A stretch of DNA of 64,000 nucleotides from Cucumis sativus (lineage: Eukaryota > Streptophyta > Magnoliopsida > Cucurbitales > Cucurbitaceae), in the NCBI RefSeq assembly GCF_000004075.3, contig NC_026657.2, forward strand, positions 34,148,732 through 34,212,731. Reading direction: 5' to 3'. Shown piece by piece: positions 46,901-58,552 of this stretch (the stretch's first letter is position 1; every line of letters begins with the position of its first letter). The notes beneath the pieces were generated by a model. It worked only from the letters and a program-made list of their open reading frames with translations, had not been told where the DNA came from and made no database searches. The position numbers and the translations under genes were made by a program.

Positions 46901-49900
46901 ATGATGATATGAAAACATCATAAGTTCCAGGAAATAATGTCACATAGTTTTTTAGACCATGTAAACAAATAATCCCCGGTAGCATGTCAGGTTAAATATT
47001 AAAAAGAAGTGTATATGTGCTTCAGACTTAGGAATGCAGTGGATGCCCACAATGAGTTCTTAGAGAAATCTTATCATTTTATGCATCTTTTATAAGCTAA
47101 TAAGCAGAGTCTCTTCATGTGCTTACAAAATTAATATTGTCCTTGCAGTTGCTAACTGGAGGAACTTTGCTTTCCCGAGACAGGGAATTCATCGTCTTAT
47201 ATAGAGGAAAGGATTTCCTGCCATTTGCCGTTTCTTCTGCAATGGAACAGAAAAGGCACATGCGATTACATGAAATGAAACAGACAGATAATTCACCAGC
47301 TACAACGGGGCAGGGGCTGAAACTTGAGATAAATGAAAATGGTCCCACAAATGAAAGTCAGAGCATCACGGGGTGGAAAAAGATTGTCTCTGAACGGAGA
47401 AAGCTGATGTCATCTGAGACCTCTATGAGAAAGACTAGCATCAAGTTGTCCATTGTATGTCTATATAGATAATACTGCAGCTAAGTATCTACAACTTCTG
47501 GTTTCTGAACTACAACTTTCTGTTACTAATAAACAGGCATTAGAAAAAAAAGCGAAAGCAGAGGAATTTTTAGCAAAGCTGGAGGAAGAAGAGAAGCTCC
47601 AACAACCTGAAATAGATAAAGAGGGAATAACTGTGGAGGAAAGGTACATGCTGAAGAAGGTTGGCTTAAGAATGAAGCCTTTTCTACTTCTTGGTCAGTG
47701 ATACAGAGCAGAGTTTTTTTTGTTGGAAAGTAACATTTCGAATTGATCTTTCTCTCAGAAATAAATCCTTTGTGTTTGTTTTATATTTTCCCTACACAGG
47801 TAGAAGAGGCGTTTTTGACGGAACAGTTGAAAATATGCATCTTCACTGGAAATATAGGGAACTCGTGAAGATAATTACTAATGAGAGAAGTTTCAAAACT
47901 GTTCATGATGTTGCACGAACCTTAGAGGCAGAAAGTGGTGGAATTTTAGTAGCAGTTGAGAGAGTGAAAAGGAGTTTTGCTATCATTATATTCCGTGGGA
48001 AGAATTACAAACGACCTTCACGTTTAAGGCCCGAGTCACTCTTGAATAAAAAGGAGGCATTGAAGAGATCTATAGAGGCACAACGTCGAAAGGTGAGGCA
48101 AGATCAGTCCATTTTCTACCATGTTCATGTATCTGTTTCCCATTCTTTTGATATTTTCCTGTTTGATGAAGAATATAATCATACAAACAAAGAACTTGAA
48201 GGATATAATCATATAAATAAAATTTTCTCCATGATTCTACTGAGGAAGTGGTTAAATGGATGCAACTATGGAAATATATGGTCCAGTATTGCTTTCTCCA
48301 TTGTCGTTATATTCTGGCTAACAAGTCAATACATAATGATTATGGCTGATTGGATTGCAGTTAAAACTGATGCAACTAAGAGAAGGCCCTTTCCATATAT
48401 TTGTTTATATTTTATTTTTTTATCTCATTATTTATATCTTCTGTGTCTTAAGAAGAACCCTGAAAATCAGGGTCATTGTTTTATGAGTTGATCAATTATC
48501 ACTAGCAGGCTACAGAATGGCCTCTTCTTGGATCTCAATTTATACTGGTGTATTCCAAGCACTTTTCAAGATAGCAATTGTCTTCAAACTTCATGAAAAA
48601 AAGCTGAATTTCTATGGTCATTGTCGCAATGCTTATATTTATCTCATCATTATTTTCTGGACAAATGGAGATGAGAAAATGGAATTATGGATTTAGTGAT
48701 CTTCCTTGTATCTATATGAAGCGCTGTTATGAAGTTTTACATAAACAACAACTACTCTACCACTTCGTCTCACCACTCTGATTCATGCCAACTATGCATG
48801 TGATGTGACTCTTTTTGCTTATAGGAAAACGTATTAACCTCCTTTTTTGTAACATTTTTTGGTAACTAACATACTTGTTTCTTATTCAAAAGAAATGACT
48901 TACTATTATCTCCCTGTAAGCTTCTTATTCTCATTGTTGCTGATTTTGCAGTCACTGAAACTTCATGTTTTAAAGCTTACACAAAACGTAGAAGAATTGA
49001 AACTAAAATTGGTGAGTTGCTTTCAAATCTGCATATCTTCTTTCTTTGGTTTTCTTTTTTCCTTTCCTATTTTGCCAAGCAATTCTGGTTGAGTCTCACA
49101 CTTATCAGGATGAAGACAAGCGAGCAATTGGTATGGAGTCGATAAAGACATCAACGTTTCAGCAGGTGAGCCGTTTCTATACTTTTTCATACACAGGACT
49201 TGTCTACCTCCCTAATAATCATTAGATTGGTAAAGTACAGTTGTGATATGAATTAGGGAAAAGAAGGGATAGACGAGATACAAACAACTGGAAGTTTGAA
49301 ATTAGTTGCTGATTCTGCCTGCCTCACTCATGCAGAAAATAGTACTTGTTTGGAGGAGAATGAAGTGGTAAGATTCAAACCATGTAAATGTTTCTTCTAT
49401 TTATTTTTCTCCAAGGGGAAGCCCTGTCGGCAAGGGCATGGAATCTCTTGGTCATCCCAGCTTAGAAGTCTCAAGTTCGAATTCTTAGGTGTGCTTAATA
49501 TAAAAAATGTTCGATGTCTTCTGTATCTGAGCCTTGAGGTGGGCAAGTAAGCCCACGTTATGTGGGAGCAAAGCTCCAACTCCTGGTTATCATTAAAAAG
49601 AAAGAAAGAAAAGCTGCTGCTTATTTTGTGCTAGACCCATCTCCTGTAAAATAGCTTCTATTCCAAAAAATGAAAATTAACCCACTTGAAGTGAATTATA
49701 CAAAAATGTTAACTTATTATGCAATAATGCAGTTTGTGTAACCGTAGTTTGTACGCATGTTGGTTCAAATTGATTCTGTGCCATCCAGAAGTCACTTACA
49801 AATTATCTCCTGGCACGATTGTTTTAGGCCAAGGTCAAAAAGGGTCATGGAACTCATTCGAGTGGAACCATCTGTTTGGACACTTCAGTGAATCGTTTAC

Positions 49901-51356
49901 AAACCACGAATGATGTCTTTTTAATACACAATGGTGATCAGAGTAATGCCACAGTCAGACCTTCGTTTGAATCAGTAAGGCAAGGAAACCATGCAAAGGT
50001 GCCCATGGATACCAATGCTGAATTTGGAACTATCGAACCTCAATCTGGCGCTAATTCTTTGGTATGTCAACAATTGTTTGTATCAATTTGATCATTTTAC
50101 TTGGTATAATTGTTCATGCACTACAGCTGCTATAATTCCAGTCAGGAGAGAGTAATTCTGGAACTTCAGATGCCGTGCATCATGTTGCTATGAACAAGGA
50201 CACAAAACCATCTGTTCGACTAGAAGAGGAAAAATCGCCACCATTACTTTCCTCAACAAGGATAAACCAACCTGGTTATTTTCCTGCCAATGTTCCTCAA
50301 CTTTCCAACAAAGAGAGGCTTCTTCTGCGACGGCAAGCCCTCAAGATGAAGAAACTTCCTGTGCTTTCTGTAGGTAACTTGTGATTCCATCTTTTCCATA
50401 GTGAGCTTTGTCTTGCAACTTTCAAAGCCAGATATTGGGAGATGCAGGTGGACACAGCTTAAGGAACTCAGTCTCAATCCTTTCTTCTTGAATTGAGCTG
50501 GTGGAACCCTCATTAGAGAGGGAACCTTCGAAATAATTATTATTTCTTCCATTTGTATATTCATGGATGAACCCTGAATTTGCATCCTTCTCCATGAGCC
50601 ATGGCTTTTATATCTACTATGTGCTAGGCAGTGATCTCACCGAGTAAAACTGTCGACCTTGATATTTAGATTCTACAATGTCTCGTCATATAATTTATTT
50701 CTTTCTTTTTAGTAGAACTATTGACTATGGCATTTAGATTTCGCAACGTCATGTCATATTACTTCTCCATTTACACTAGCATTAATGCCTTCATTAAAGA
50801 ATAAATTATGCATCAATATTTCATCTCATCATTCATTGCTGAAAAAAAAATCAAGCATGCCTCCGAAGAAATATCGTGTTGGTAACTTAATTTCTACATT
50901 TACATGGACTCTCGTTCAAATTTTTAAATGCCTTTTATTAATTTTTAGGCAAGAGCAACGTAATTACAGGAGTTGCAAAAGCAATCAAGGAACATTTTAA
51001 GAAACATTCTCTTGCTATAGTTAATGTCAAAGGTAGAGCCAAAGGAACATCGGTCCAGGAGATTGTTTTTAAGCTTGAGGTTAGCACATTCAAGTCTCCC
51101 GTCTTGTTTGTGTTTCTCTGCGTTGAAGTGAATTTAATGCTTTAATATCTGTTCATTTAAACCGCTCTCGCTTTGCCAGCAAGCAACTGGTGCAGTCCTA
51201 GTCTCTCAGGAGCCAAGCAAAGTTATTCTTTATAGGGGTTGGGAGGAAGAAGATAGGAAACAGAAAGCTACCATGATGAAGAACAGTGGTGAAGATCGAC
51301 TATCTATGAGCTCTGAACTTATGGCAGCTATTAGGATTGAGTGTGGACTACGGTGA
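43924..51356 (+). CDS. CFM2: CRM-domain chloroplast group II intron splicing factor, CFM2 type
   Basis: RNA-binding protein predicted to act in the chloroplast stroma, where CFM2 helps splice several group II introns and the trnL group I intron. Thirteen exons join in frame to 1,032 residues, close to Arabidopsis CFM2: 43924-44607, 46058-46583, 46656-46786, 47149-47454, 47537-47693, 47800-48092, 48952-49011, 49109-49165, 49257-49367, 49828-50061, 50142-50373, 50949-51079, 51180-51356. The first about 45 residues are Ser/Pro/Phe-rich without acidic residues before the LRCCSID region, as in a transit peptide. Four CRM domains are visible, with loop motifs GKAGITEG (about 187), GRNRKLQG (about 404), GRRGVFDG (about 602) and GKSNVITG (about 931); only the first and third keep a strict GxxG. 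A conserved linker has VRFQLPGE and [13 protein letters not shown]. The Ser/Asn-rich spacer between CRM3 and CRM4 (about 700-900) is the least conserved part. Introns 1 and 9 carry transposon-like inserts. Confidence 0.95.
44915..45340. mobile_element. LTR/TRIM-like remnant in CFM2-type intron 1
   Basis: Non-coding, more GC-rich than the intron, and containing phrases I know from plant LTR or terminal-repeat retroelements: a leader-like CACATTAGCTAAATC, GTATAAGACTTTTTGGGTGA, then AAGCCATGA and GGACAATATCATGCCATTG. The last resembles the widespread GGACAATATCATACCA element end. No terminal dinucleotides or target duplication could be fixed, so the limits are approximate. Confidence 0.45.
49414..49612 (+). 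mobile_element. tRNA-derived SINE-like insert in CFM2-type intron 9
   Basis: A compact, GC-richer segment with an A-box-like TGTCGGCAAGGG (49425-49436) and, about 38 bases on, a B-box-like AGTTCGAATTC (49474-49484). It has a non-tRNA body and ends in an A/G-rich tail (AAAAAGAAAGAAAGAAAAG). That order of pol III promoter, body and A-rich tail is the SINE layout. A target-site duplication is uncertain (a shared TTATTTT lies on both sides). Confidence 0.55.
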
Positions 51357-52630
51357 ACAGGAAAGTAATCAGCTCCTCCATGTGAAATTGTAGCTTGTGT
51401 CTCAGGTATTTCTTAAATTCTCACAGCATATGCACTTCAATTACAGTTTTGCGTATTGTAAATAATATAGGTTTTAAAGGAACTTTTCATTTTTTTTTCA
51501 AATAACCCCTCCACTCCATGTCTTATAAAAAAAAGGGATCAATGTAGTGTAACTTACCTGTAACAAGAAAAAAAAGGATGTCTACCTATTACAAAGCATG
51601 AGAATTGATGAGTAAGAAATAATAAACAGTATAACTATCTATAACAAAGACTAAAGAGATCTAAAATAGTAAAATGGTAGTTAATTATAAGTTATAGTAG
51701 AAACACCCACCATTACAATGGAGCTCCAAACACAAACGATAATAATTCATTCCACTCACTTGAAGTTGGAGACCAAATAATCAGAGACTTTTAAAGTTAC
51801 TTTTTACAATATGAATAATTAAAGTACTGGAATTTTACAGTGAGTATCGTCCTTTTTAAAGGCGGTGGATAAAACTAAAAGTAATCCAGAAAACAATAGA
51901 TATTAATACTTAGTTTTATAGCATTCAATATCTGGTTCTACATGATAAGAATTCTTCCCATTGTAAAATATGTTTCATGAGATTTTTATTTAATCATTCA
52001 TCCTATAAGCTTATATGTTACTTTACTGAGCACCCATAAAGAGTGTTAATTTTCTTTGTTTGACATGTCAAAGCTGTTACTTGAAGAATTTCTAAATGTT
52101 CAACCTCTATCTCAACCTCTATCTCCAGAAATCAATTGGAATTTCTTGGCTCGGTGTTTGTCATTCGTAAATGGATTGTTTTGCCGCTTGTCAGCTAGCA
52201 GGTAAGATTTAAGAATGTGGTATGTCTCAATCTTGATCCACATGTAAATTGGTAACTGATTTTCAATGTCATCAAATATTGTTTATGATCTAAAAACTCA
52301 ATTCTCTAATGTTGTGGTCTAAAATTCAATTATTCTGTATGCGTTTTGTTTCTGCATTTTCTGAGGCTCATTCAATGAATTCATGCCAGGTTTGAAAAAT
52401 CTTAAAAATTATGAGATAAGGTGGTGGAAATTTGGGGAAAGTAGTGTATTTTTTGTTTTTCTTTTCAAAAGTAGCACACTTCTAAAAGAATTCGTAAAAG
52501 TGATTTTCTTGGACAATTTTAGCTAAACTCGACGTTGAGATTCTTCTAAAATTTTAAAAAATTGTTTTAACACTATTTCTCAGTCCATCTTATGCTCTGG
52601 TTTTGTTTTTAAATTTCAAAATAAAGGGTA

Positions 52631-52699
52631 TTCTCAAATGATCAAAATACCATTAGAAGTTCCTTTATTCTTAAATGATCAAAATACCATTAGAAGTTC
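52631..52699. repeat. Tandem repeat, 37-bp period, two copies
   Basis: TTCT(C/T)AAATGATCAAAA followed by TACCATTAGAAGTTC occurs twice (52631 and 52668) with one difference. Confidence 0.85.
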
Positions 52700-53124
52700 G
52701 AACGTTTGATACTAGTAAACCGAGACTAAACACGTTTATTTCTAAAATGGAAGAGATGATTTGATTGATTTATTTTAAGAAGTCATCCTTACACAGTTTA
52801 CTTTGAATGATCTCATTGAATTCAGGCTTCATAGAATTCAGGCTTTGGGATGTCACGAAATAAGAGTTTTATAATATGCATATGAAACACAACAGAGGAC
52901 ACATTCAACAAATTTTGAGGTAGTTTCATCAATTTTGATTGAGATTCTTCATCTACACGAGCTCATATTGATAAAATTGTCGAGATTCATCAAACAAAAC
53001 CATCTAAAATTTAGTTCAAAGTAAATTATTTTTACATGAACATGACTTCTTGAAATTTAGGTGTGTAAAAATCAATCAAATCTCTTTTAACTTTGGAAGC
53101 AAATATGTTTAGTATGGAAGGAAT

Positions 53125-53244
53125 GAATGAACACAACATTTAGGATTACGAGGATCAAATATTTGAACTTTCTAAAGAAATTTTGAATGAGTACAATATT
53201 TAGGATTACGAGGATCAAATATTTGAGCTTTCTAAGGAAATTGT
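53125..53244. repeat. Tandem repeat, 60-bp period, two copies
   Basis: Two adjacent copies share TTTAGGATTACGAGGATCAA then ATATTTGA(A/G)CTTTCTAA(A/G)GAAA. The period is exactly 60 bases, so open frames pass through both copies without meaning. Confidence 0.85.
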
Positions 53245-53578
53245 TAGCTAAAATTGATCGAAAAAACAATTATTTAGAGTTCAAAAGTGTAATAAAACAA
53301 AAAAATATGCTACTTTTGTCGTTATTTGACTACTTCTTGAGTGCAACCCCTATTCAATATATATATATATGTGTGTGTGTACGAAAAGAGGATGGAATTT
53401 AAAAGTAAAATCATAGATATCATTTTAACAAGAAGTTTAAGTTTATAGGGCTACATACATACTAGTGGATAAATCCTTCCAATATGATTGAAGAGAGGGT
53501 TTGATGATTATGAGCATTCGTTTCCTATACGAAACAAATGGCGGAATTTATGATTATTCATACAAAATTAGTTTTAAA

Positions 53579-54246
53579 TCAACAAGCTTTAACAGATGGG
53601 GCAGTCGGAGAAGATCCCTTCCCCCCCGTCCTTGCACGTTCCCTCTTCCCACAATCGCCCTCGCTCCTCAACCCCAAAGCCACCATAAACTTCTCATTCC
53701 ACCGCCCTTTATCTACCACCGCCCCTGCCCTTGACGACGGACCTCCACATCCATGCTCCGCCGGAAACCGGTGCTTCAAACACACTTTCAACCGGCAGGT
53801 TTTACACACACAAGTATTCGAAAACGTAAGAATTTCCCGGCACCGCTTCACCGCACACGTGGGCTTCTTCTTTTTGCTTGGATCGCAATCCCCCGATTCG
53901 TGATGCCTCTCCAGAACCTTGGTCTCGTCGCCACCGTCCTTCCCGGTGGTCTCGATCGACGTCGAGCAGATTTCGCAGACCACAACTTTTCTGCTGTTCC
54001 GATCGGATTGAGGGCAGTCGTGGGATTTGAAACCGCGATGATCCAAACAGAACACCTTCACATTCAAACCATTTTCAGAATTAAGAAAGAGTAAGAAAAA
54101 ACAAGAGAGCTCGAAATTGAAACCAGAGATGAAACCTTTTGGCAACCGTCGCAGGTGAAGGGGAGGAAGTCGAGTTGGTGGCAATCGGAGTGCTGGCAGT
54201 GGCGGCCGAGATCGGGGAAAGCCTCTGTTCCTCCGGCGGCGGCCAT
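53579..54246 (-). CDS. SAP12: Stress-associated protein with two AN1 zinc fingers (SAP11/12 type)
   Basis: Zinc-finger protein of 195 residues from two exons, 54136-54246 and 53579-54055, joined in phase 0 between CDGCQK and VFCLDHRG. The first AN1 finger spans about residues 10-60 and the intron cuts through it ([24 protein letters not shown]). The second spans about 105-145 ([25 protein letters not shown]). There is no A20 finger, as in the SAP11/12/13 group. These proteins are rapidly induced by heat, cold, oxidative and salt stress; the biochemical role is unsettled (ubiquitin-related or redox-sensitive scaffold). A basic/Gly-rich tail ([13 protein letters not shown]) ends the protein. 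The gene name follows the Arabidopsis neighbour pair (see findings) and orthology to SAP12 versus SAP13 is not certain. It lies upstream of, and in the same orientation as, the peroxidase gene in genomic order. Confidence 0.9.
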
Positions 54247-54372
54247 GGTGGTTTGCTTGTGGGAAGGTTTTGGATTAAGAAATGAAAAGAGAGTAGAAAT
54301 AAAGATGAAATTGTGGAAGAAGATTGGTTTGGTTTGTTAGAGGACACCGGAAAGAATGGAAGAAATTTGAGG

Positions 54373-54505
54373 TATTTATAGGCTTTGAATTGACTTGAGG
54401 AGAAAGTTAATTGAAATTTCATAGTTTTTGTTTTGTTTTGTTTTGCTTTTGGAAGAAATTTAGAAACTTCTGGATGGACGGTGGAGATCCCTTCTTCCTA
54501 CGTGG
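54373..54505 (-). promoter_or_regulatory. SAP promoter elements: TATA box, heat-shock-like element, ABRE core
   Basis: In the gene's direction a TATAAATA (54373-54380) sits about 127 bases before the ATG. Further upstream lie GAAACTTC (54463-54470, a GAAnnTTC heat-shock unit next to further GAA/TTC triplets) and an ACGTGG core (54500-54505). The set fits a stress-inducible gene; function is inferred from motifs. Confidence 0.4.
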
Positions 54506-57076
54506 TGTAAACGTGTAGCCTTTTTCCAATTTGGCAATTGATCGAATTTTTACTCTTTTACTTACAAAAGAATTATAATTTGAATAACAATGTAAAAATT
54601 GTTGAAAAGAATAATAATAAGTTTTTGTAGTTTTGATTAATTTTAAAATTAAACTTCATTAGTTTGAAGTTAATTTTGATCAAAATTAGATGTAATGACA
54701 ATATTTTGCATTGAAGATAAGAGTGTAACAATATGATATATTTTCAATATTGGTGGAAGGAAGACTTCATTAAATTTGTCTATTGTATTAGACGTTTATC
54801 AAGAGACCATTTTTAGGATTTGAAAGTAAGGTTTGAAGATTTATAATTAAATATAAAGAGAAACAAATGAAATTTCAACCTTAATTGTAAATTTTTCGAT
54901 TGTAATTAACCATGAATTTTAGAGGGAATAAATAAAGCTCCTTCTCTATTAATCAAAAAATTATAAAGCTAGATTTAATTAAAAATTAATTTGAGAATCT
55001 TCAAATCTTCTCTTTTGATGATTTCCTTCCAAACGAAGGACACAATACACATTCTCCATTAATCAAAAAATTGTTTTCCAAAGGTCCTTTGCCAAAGTTT
55101 GGGAAATAAAGCAACCAACTCTAAAATAAGTTTTAAAATTCATCAACCTCAGTCTTCGATAAAAAAAAAAGGGGGTTTTAGTTAGTGAAATACTCAAGGT
55201 TAATAGAATCTAAAATTTTCTATATTTGATCAAATGTCCCTAATTGTTAAAACAAAAATGTATGGTATTGTTCATATTAATTAATCAATAATGAAATGTC
55301 ATTGTCACTCAAAAGTCAGTACTACTGAAACCTTTCATTAGAAGTTCATAAAAGAAAAGAAAAGAAAAGAAAAGAAAAACCACTTTCAATGGCAATAAGT
55401 CCATTCACTTGAAATCAAATTGTTCATGGGGACCAACTAAACCCAAACCTTGAATTGACATTATTTTAAAACTTGGGACTTGGGAGATTGTCAAACCAAT
55501 GTCTTTCATCCCAATTTTCTCTTTCACCATCTCTATTTTTCTCTAAAACTTTAATTTTAGTTGGTAATCAATCACTAGGTAAAGTGATAATATAATTCTT
55601 AATCCCTCACTTGTTCTTTGATTTTCCTTCACCCACCATAGCCTCGAGAGAGTAGAGACAAATAATAGGTCTTTTTTTTTTTTTTAATACATGAAACCCA
55701 TCTGGCTCATCAATCAATACCTCTTGACCTTAAACCATTAGTGACAAATTTAAAATAATAATAGAGAATAAAGAATGAAATGTATAGAATATGTATAGGG
55801 CTCCATGAACTACTTCCAAAGCTTGTGATTTTTCAAGACAGAAATTCCAGCTCAAAAAAATGATGCATATGAAAACAGATAGCTGTAAGCAAGTTATAAC
55901 AGAGGAAAACACCAAGAGACAACCAAGCAGAAAAGTCTAACAAGTAATCTCAAAAGAGAACATGTAAGGAATGGAAGATTGTATATACACTTTTCAACAA
56001 AATGATAAACCATCACCCGTTCCCTATTTTTATAGCTTTAACGGTTTTCAAGCTCTACTTTTTCTACTAAAATTCAAAGTTCTAAACATTGAGGCAGGAT
56101 AAAAGGTGTTAAAAAAAAAAAAAAGAAAGATTCTATGCAAAATTAAGCAAAAAGATAGTACAATGGACAAATTTACAAACCTGTTCAATCATTGTCGGGC
56201 AGTATCTTCTTCCATGTGAGCATTCCCATCTCAAAAGCTAGAAACCTGAAATAGTTAAGAAAACAACCGAAAACAGTACCTAATCTAAAAGGGTATTTTT
56301 CATATCATCAAGTTTCAGTCTCAGAGTGGAATATAATTCACATGGCTGTTAGGTGGGATAGATTGCTTAAGGCATATTCTATGGCATTATTTAAGGATAT
56401 TAAGTATATTTTGTCATAGTTTATAGAAAGAAGAAGAAAAAGGGTCTTTGATTCTATTTCTTTTAAAGAATTATCTCTATTTCTTTTAGAGAACCAAACC
56501 AACAAAGAAACAGCTTTCATGTTTGAATTTTCAATCTCAGTTTCCAGCTATTGGAAGCCCTAAATATCAATGATATAATTCTCTTTCCAGGTAAAGAGCC
56601 AGCCGCATTCATCCATTTCAAGTCATTGACCCAAAACTTCAACTCTCATTTTATTTCTCCTTTAATCCATAATCAAAATAATCAGTTCAAATCAAATCTT
56701 AAGAACTAACACCATGATCAAACTCAAATCATGGACAAGAGTTACAAGAGATATAATCAATAGGAGGGCATTCTTTATAAATTAAGTAAACTATGAATTC
56801 TTCCACCCTTCTACAAGGCTACACATCATACAGAATCACAAATTAAAAACCCCCACTAGAAGAATACAAAGATTACAACCCAGAAGAACCCAAACAATTA
56901 AACATGTATATATATATATATATATATATTGGCTCAGATATCACAATTGGTACGGAAGTATACAGATTATTTTTTTCTAATATGCTCATAATCAGAAAAG
57001 AACCAAATGGAAATGATTTGATTCCAACCTGATGCAATCTTCAAATTGAATCATGAATAACAGAAAGCCTCTGAAT
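54506..57076. other. Spacer between the SAP and peroxidase genes
   Basis: Promoter side of the SAP gene and 3' side of the peroxidase gene. It contains an AAAAG pentamer run (about 55349-55378), a poly-T tract (55673-55685), and a TA microsatellite at 56907-56930. Small minus-strand frames at 55730-55915 and 56338-56520 are hydrophobic low-complexity chance frames. No gene is supported. Confidence 0.5.
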
Positions 57077-58057
57077 TCAATTAATCGCATCACACTTATG
57101 CCTAATCTCCCCTTGATTCCCTGTCACAACTTTATAATTACTCAACTTCTCCATCGCTCGAGCAAAATCATTGAAGAACTTTTTCTCATCCGCCGCATAC
57201 GCCTCGACAAATGGCCTCGTCCTCCAATCATTATACAACCCATGATCAGACTTCAAGATCCCCAATCCCTTCGGCAGATTCTGGAAGTAAGAGTTATCAA
57301 ATTTGTTGGGAGTCATAATGTCATTGAAAACCGATAATGTAGGATTCTTGTCATAACCAGAACAAGCCTTTTGCAACCCTTGCGCGAATCTAGGGTTATA
57401 CTGCGTATCATAAGAAGACGACTTGCTATAATTATAGATCTGAGGACCGAATTCCTTACAATGCGAGAATCCAATCGTATGAGCACCACTTAAGGCTACC
57501 ATTTCCTGCACAGTAAACCCCCGAGCTTTAAAAATATCAATAATCTGAGGAATCGGCGAGGTAGCTTTCGGTAAAGAGCCAGGAATCGTCGATGCTTTAG
57601 ACACACGTCCATCTCTACGACCAAGAAGAACATTGTAGTAAGGTCCGCCAACCATGGTGACGAGGTCACGAGTGGCAAGGGCGAGAATGTCAGCACAAGA
57701 GACAGTGTTGGGACATGCGAGCTCGAGAGCAGTCTTGGCTCGAACGATAACATCGAAGGCGTCGCCTGGGAGAGAGAGGTTGATGTCGGCATCGCGCTCG
57801 GCTTTGTTGAAAGGAGTGGAGGAGATAAGGACGGAGCCGTCACAGCCGTTGGGAAGGCAGTCGTGGAGGAAAAGACGAAGAGTACCAGCAGCGGTGGAAG
57901 GACTAGTGATCTGTTTGTTGGTGACTGTATCTTGGATAATCTGACTGAATCTCGGGCAGGATTTCTGGTAGTAATTCGGGGTGAGAGGAAGGGATTCCGA
58001 TAGAGAACAAAACGACGCCGTTGAAAGAAGAAGGAAGAGAAGCTTCAGAATCCCCAT
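57077..58057 (-). CDS. Class III peroxidase, PRX31/41 type, with altered distal pocket
   Basis: Secreted haem peroxidase of 326 residues, intronless like its PRX31/41/63-type relatives. These enzymes act in the cell wall or vacuole, oxidising phenolics with H2O2. A signal peptide is clear (MGILKLLFLLLSTASFCSLS, about 1-22). The distal catalytic residues R61 and H65 are kept in RLFLHDC. The phenylalanine normally before H65 is Leu64, and the one after the Cys is Leu68. The proximal haem ligand is H193 in LSGAHTIGFSHC. The calcium-site residues in DCLPNGCDGS and the eight disulphide-type cysteines appear to be present. The motif VFNDIMTPNKFDN and the ending IRHKCDAIN are typical of this subgroup. 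The frame is complete with a plausible start. A GA repeat (CT on the plus strand, 58064-58082) sits just before the ATG in the leader. Confidence 0.95.
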   Translation of the reverse strand: MGILKLLFLLLSTASFCSLSESLPLTPNYYQKSCPRFSQIIQDTVTNKQITSPSTAAGTLRLFLHDCLPNGCDGSVLISSTPFNKAERDADINLSLPGDAFDVIVRAKTALELACPNTVSCADILALATRDLVTMVGGPYYNVLLGRRDGRVSKASTIPGSLPKATSPIPQIIDIFKARGFTVQEMVALSGAHTIGFSHCKEFGPQIYNYSKSSSYDTQYNPRFAQGLQKACSGYDKNPTLSVFNDIMTPNKFDNSYFQNLPKGLGILKSDHGLYNDWRTRPFVEAYAADEKKFFNDFARAMEKLSNYKVVTGNQGEIRHKCDAIN

Positions 58058-58510
58058 TGCTAACTCTCTCTCTCTCTCTCTAAAGAAGAAGAAAGGCTTT
58101 TCGAGTGAACTGAGGAGGAAGATGATGAAGAAGAAGAAGAAGAAGAAGAAGAGAAGAGGAGAGGTGAAAAACGGCGTCGTAGCTTAAATCCACGCGGGAT
58201 TCGATCTGGACCGCTAATCACGGACAGAGAGGGACCCACCTGAATAAGTTAGCGGTACTTTTGATCGAATATTAAAATAATAAAAGTTTTATAGTGGAAG
58301 GAAAGAAAGGAACGAATAGAAGGAAGGCACGTGGGAATGATTGACTGAGAATGACGGGAATACCCTTGGGGGGGTATTGGGAAGGGAAGTAGAGGAAGAA
58401 AACTGGAATGTGAGTTGGAGATGTTAATGGGGGCACGAATATATTGATATGAGTGAATGAAATGAATTATTATTATTTCAAAACAATGGACGTGTAATGT
58501 AATGTAATGT

Positions 58511-58552
58511 TATTTTATTTTATTTTATTTTATTTTATTTATTTGACAAATT
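58511..58552. repeat. (TTTTA)n pentanucleotide repeat
   Basis: About eight units of TATTT/TTTTA, preceded by three TAATG units. Confidence 0.85.

Larger units (their letters stand above)
51357..53578. other. Convergent spacer between the CFM2-type and SAP genes
   Basis: About 2.2 kb holding two 3' UTRs and short tandem repeats (listed separately). No coding region is supported. Confidence 0.55.

Noticed and set aside
53538-53903. Plus-strand 121-codon frame over the SAP gene
   Set aside because: It is antisense to the AN1 protein, which has full zinc-finger motifs and a matching splice junction.
54081-54422. Minus-strand 113-codon frame upstream of the SAP start
   Set aside because: It runs through the SAP promoter, leader and first exon in the wrong frame and lacks any domain.
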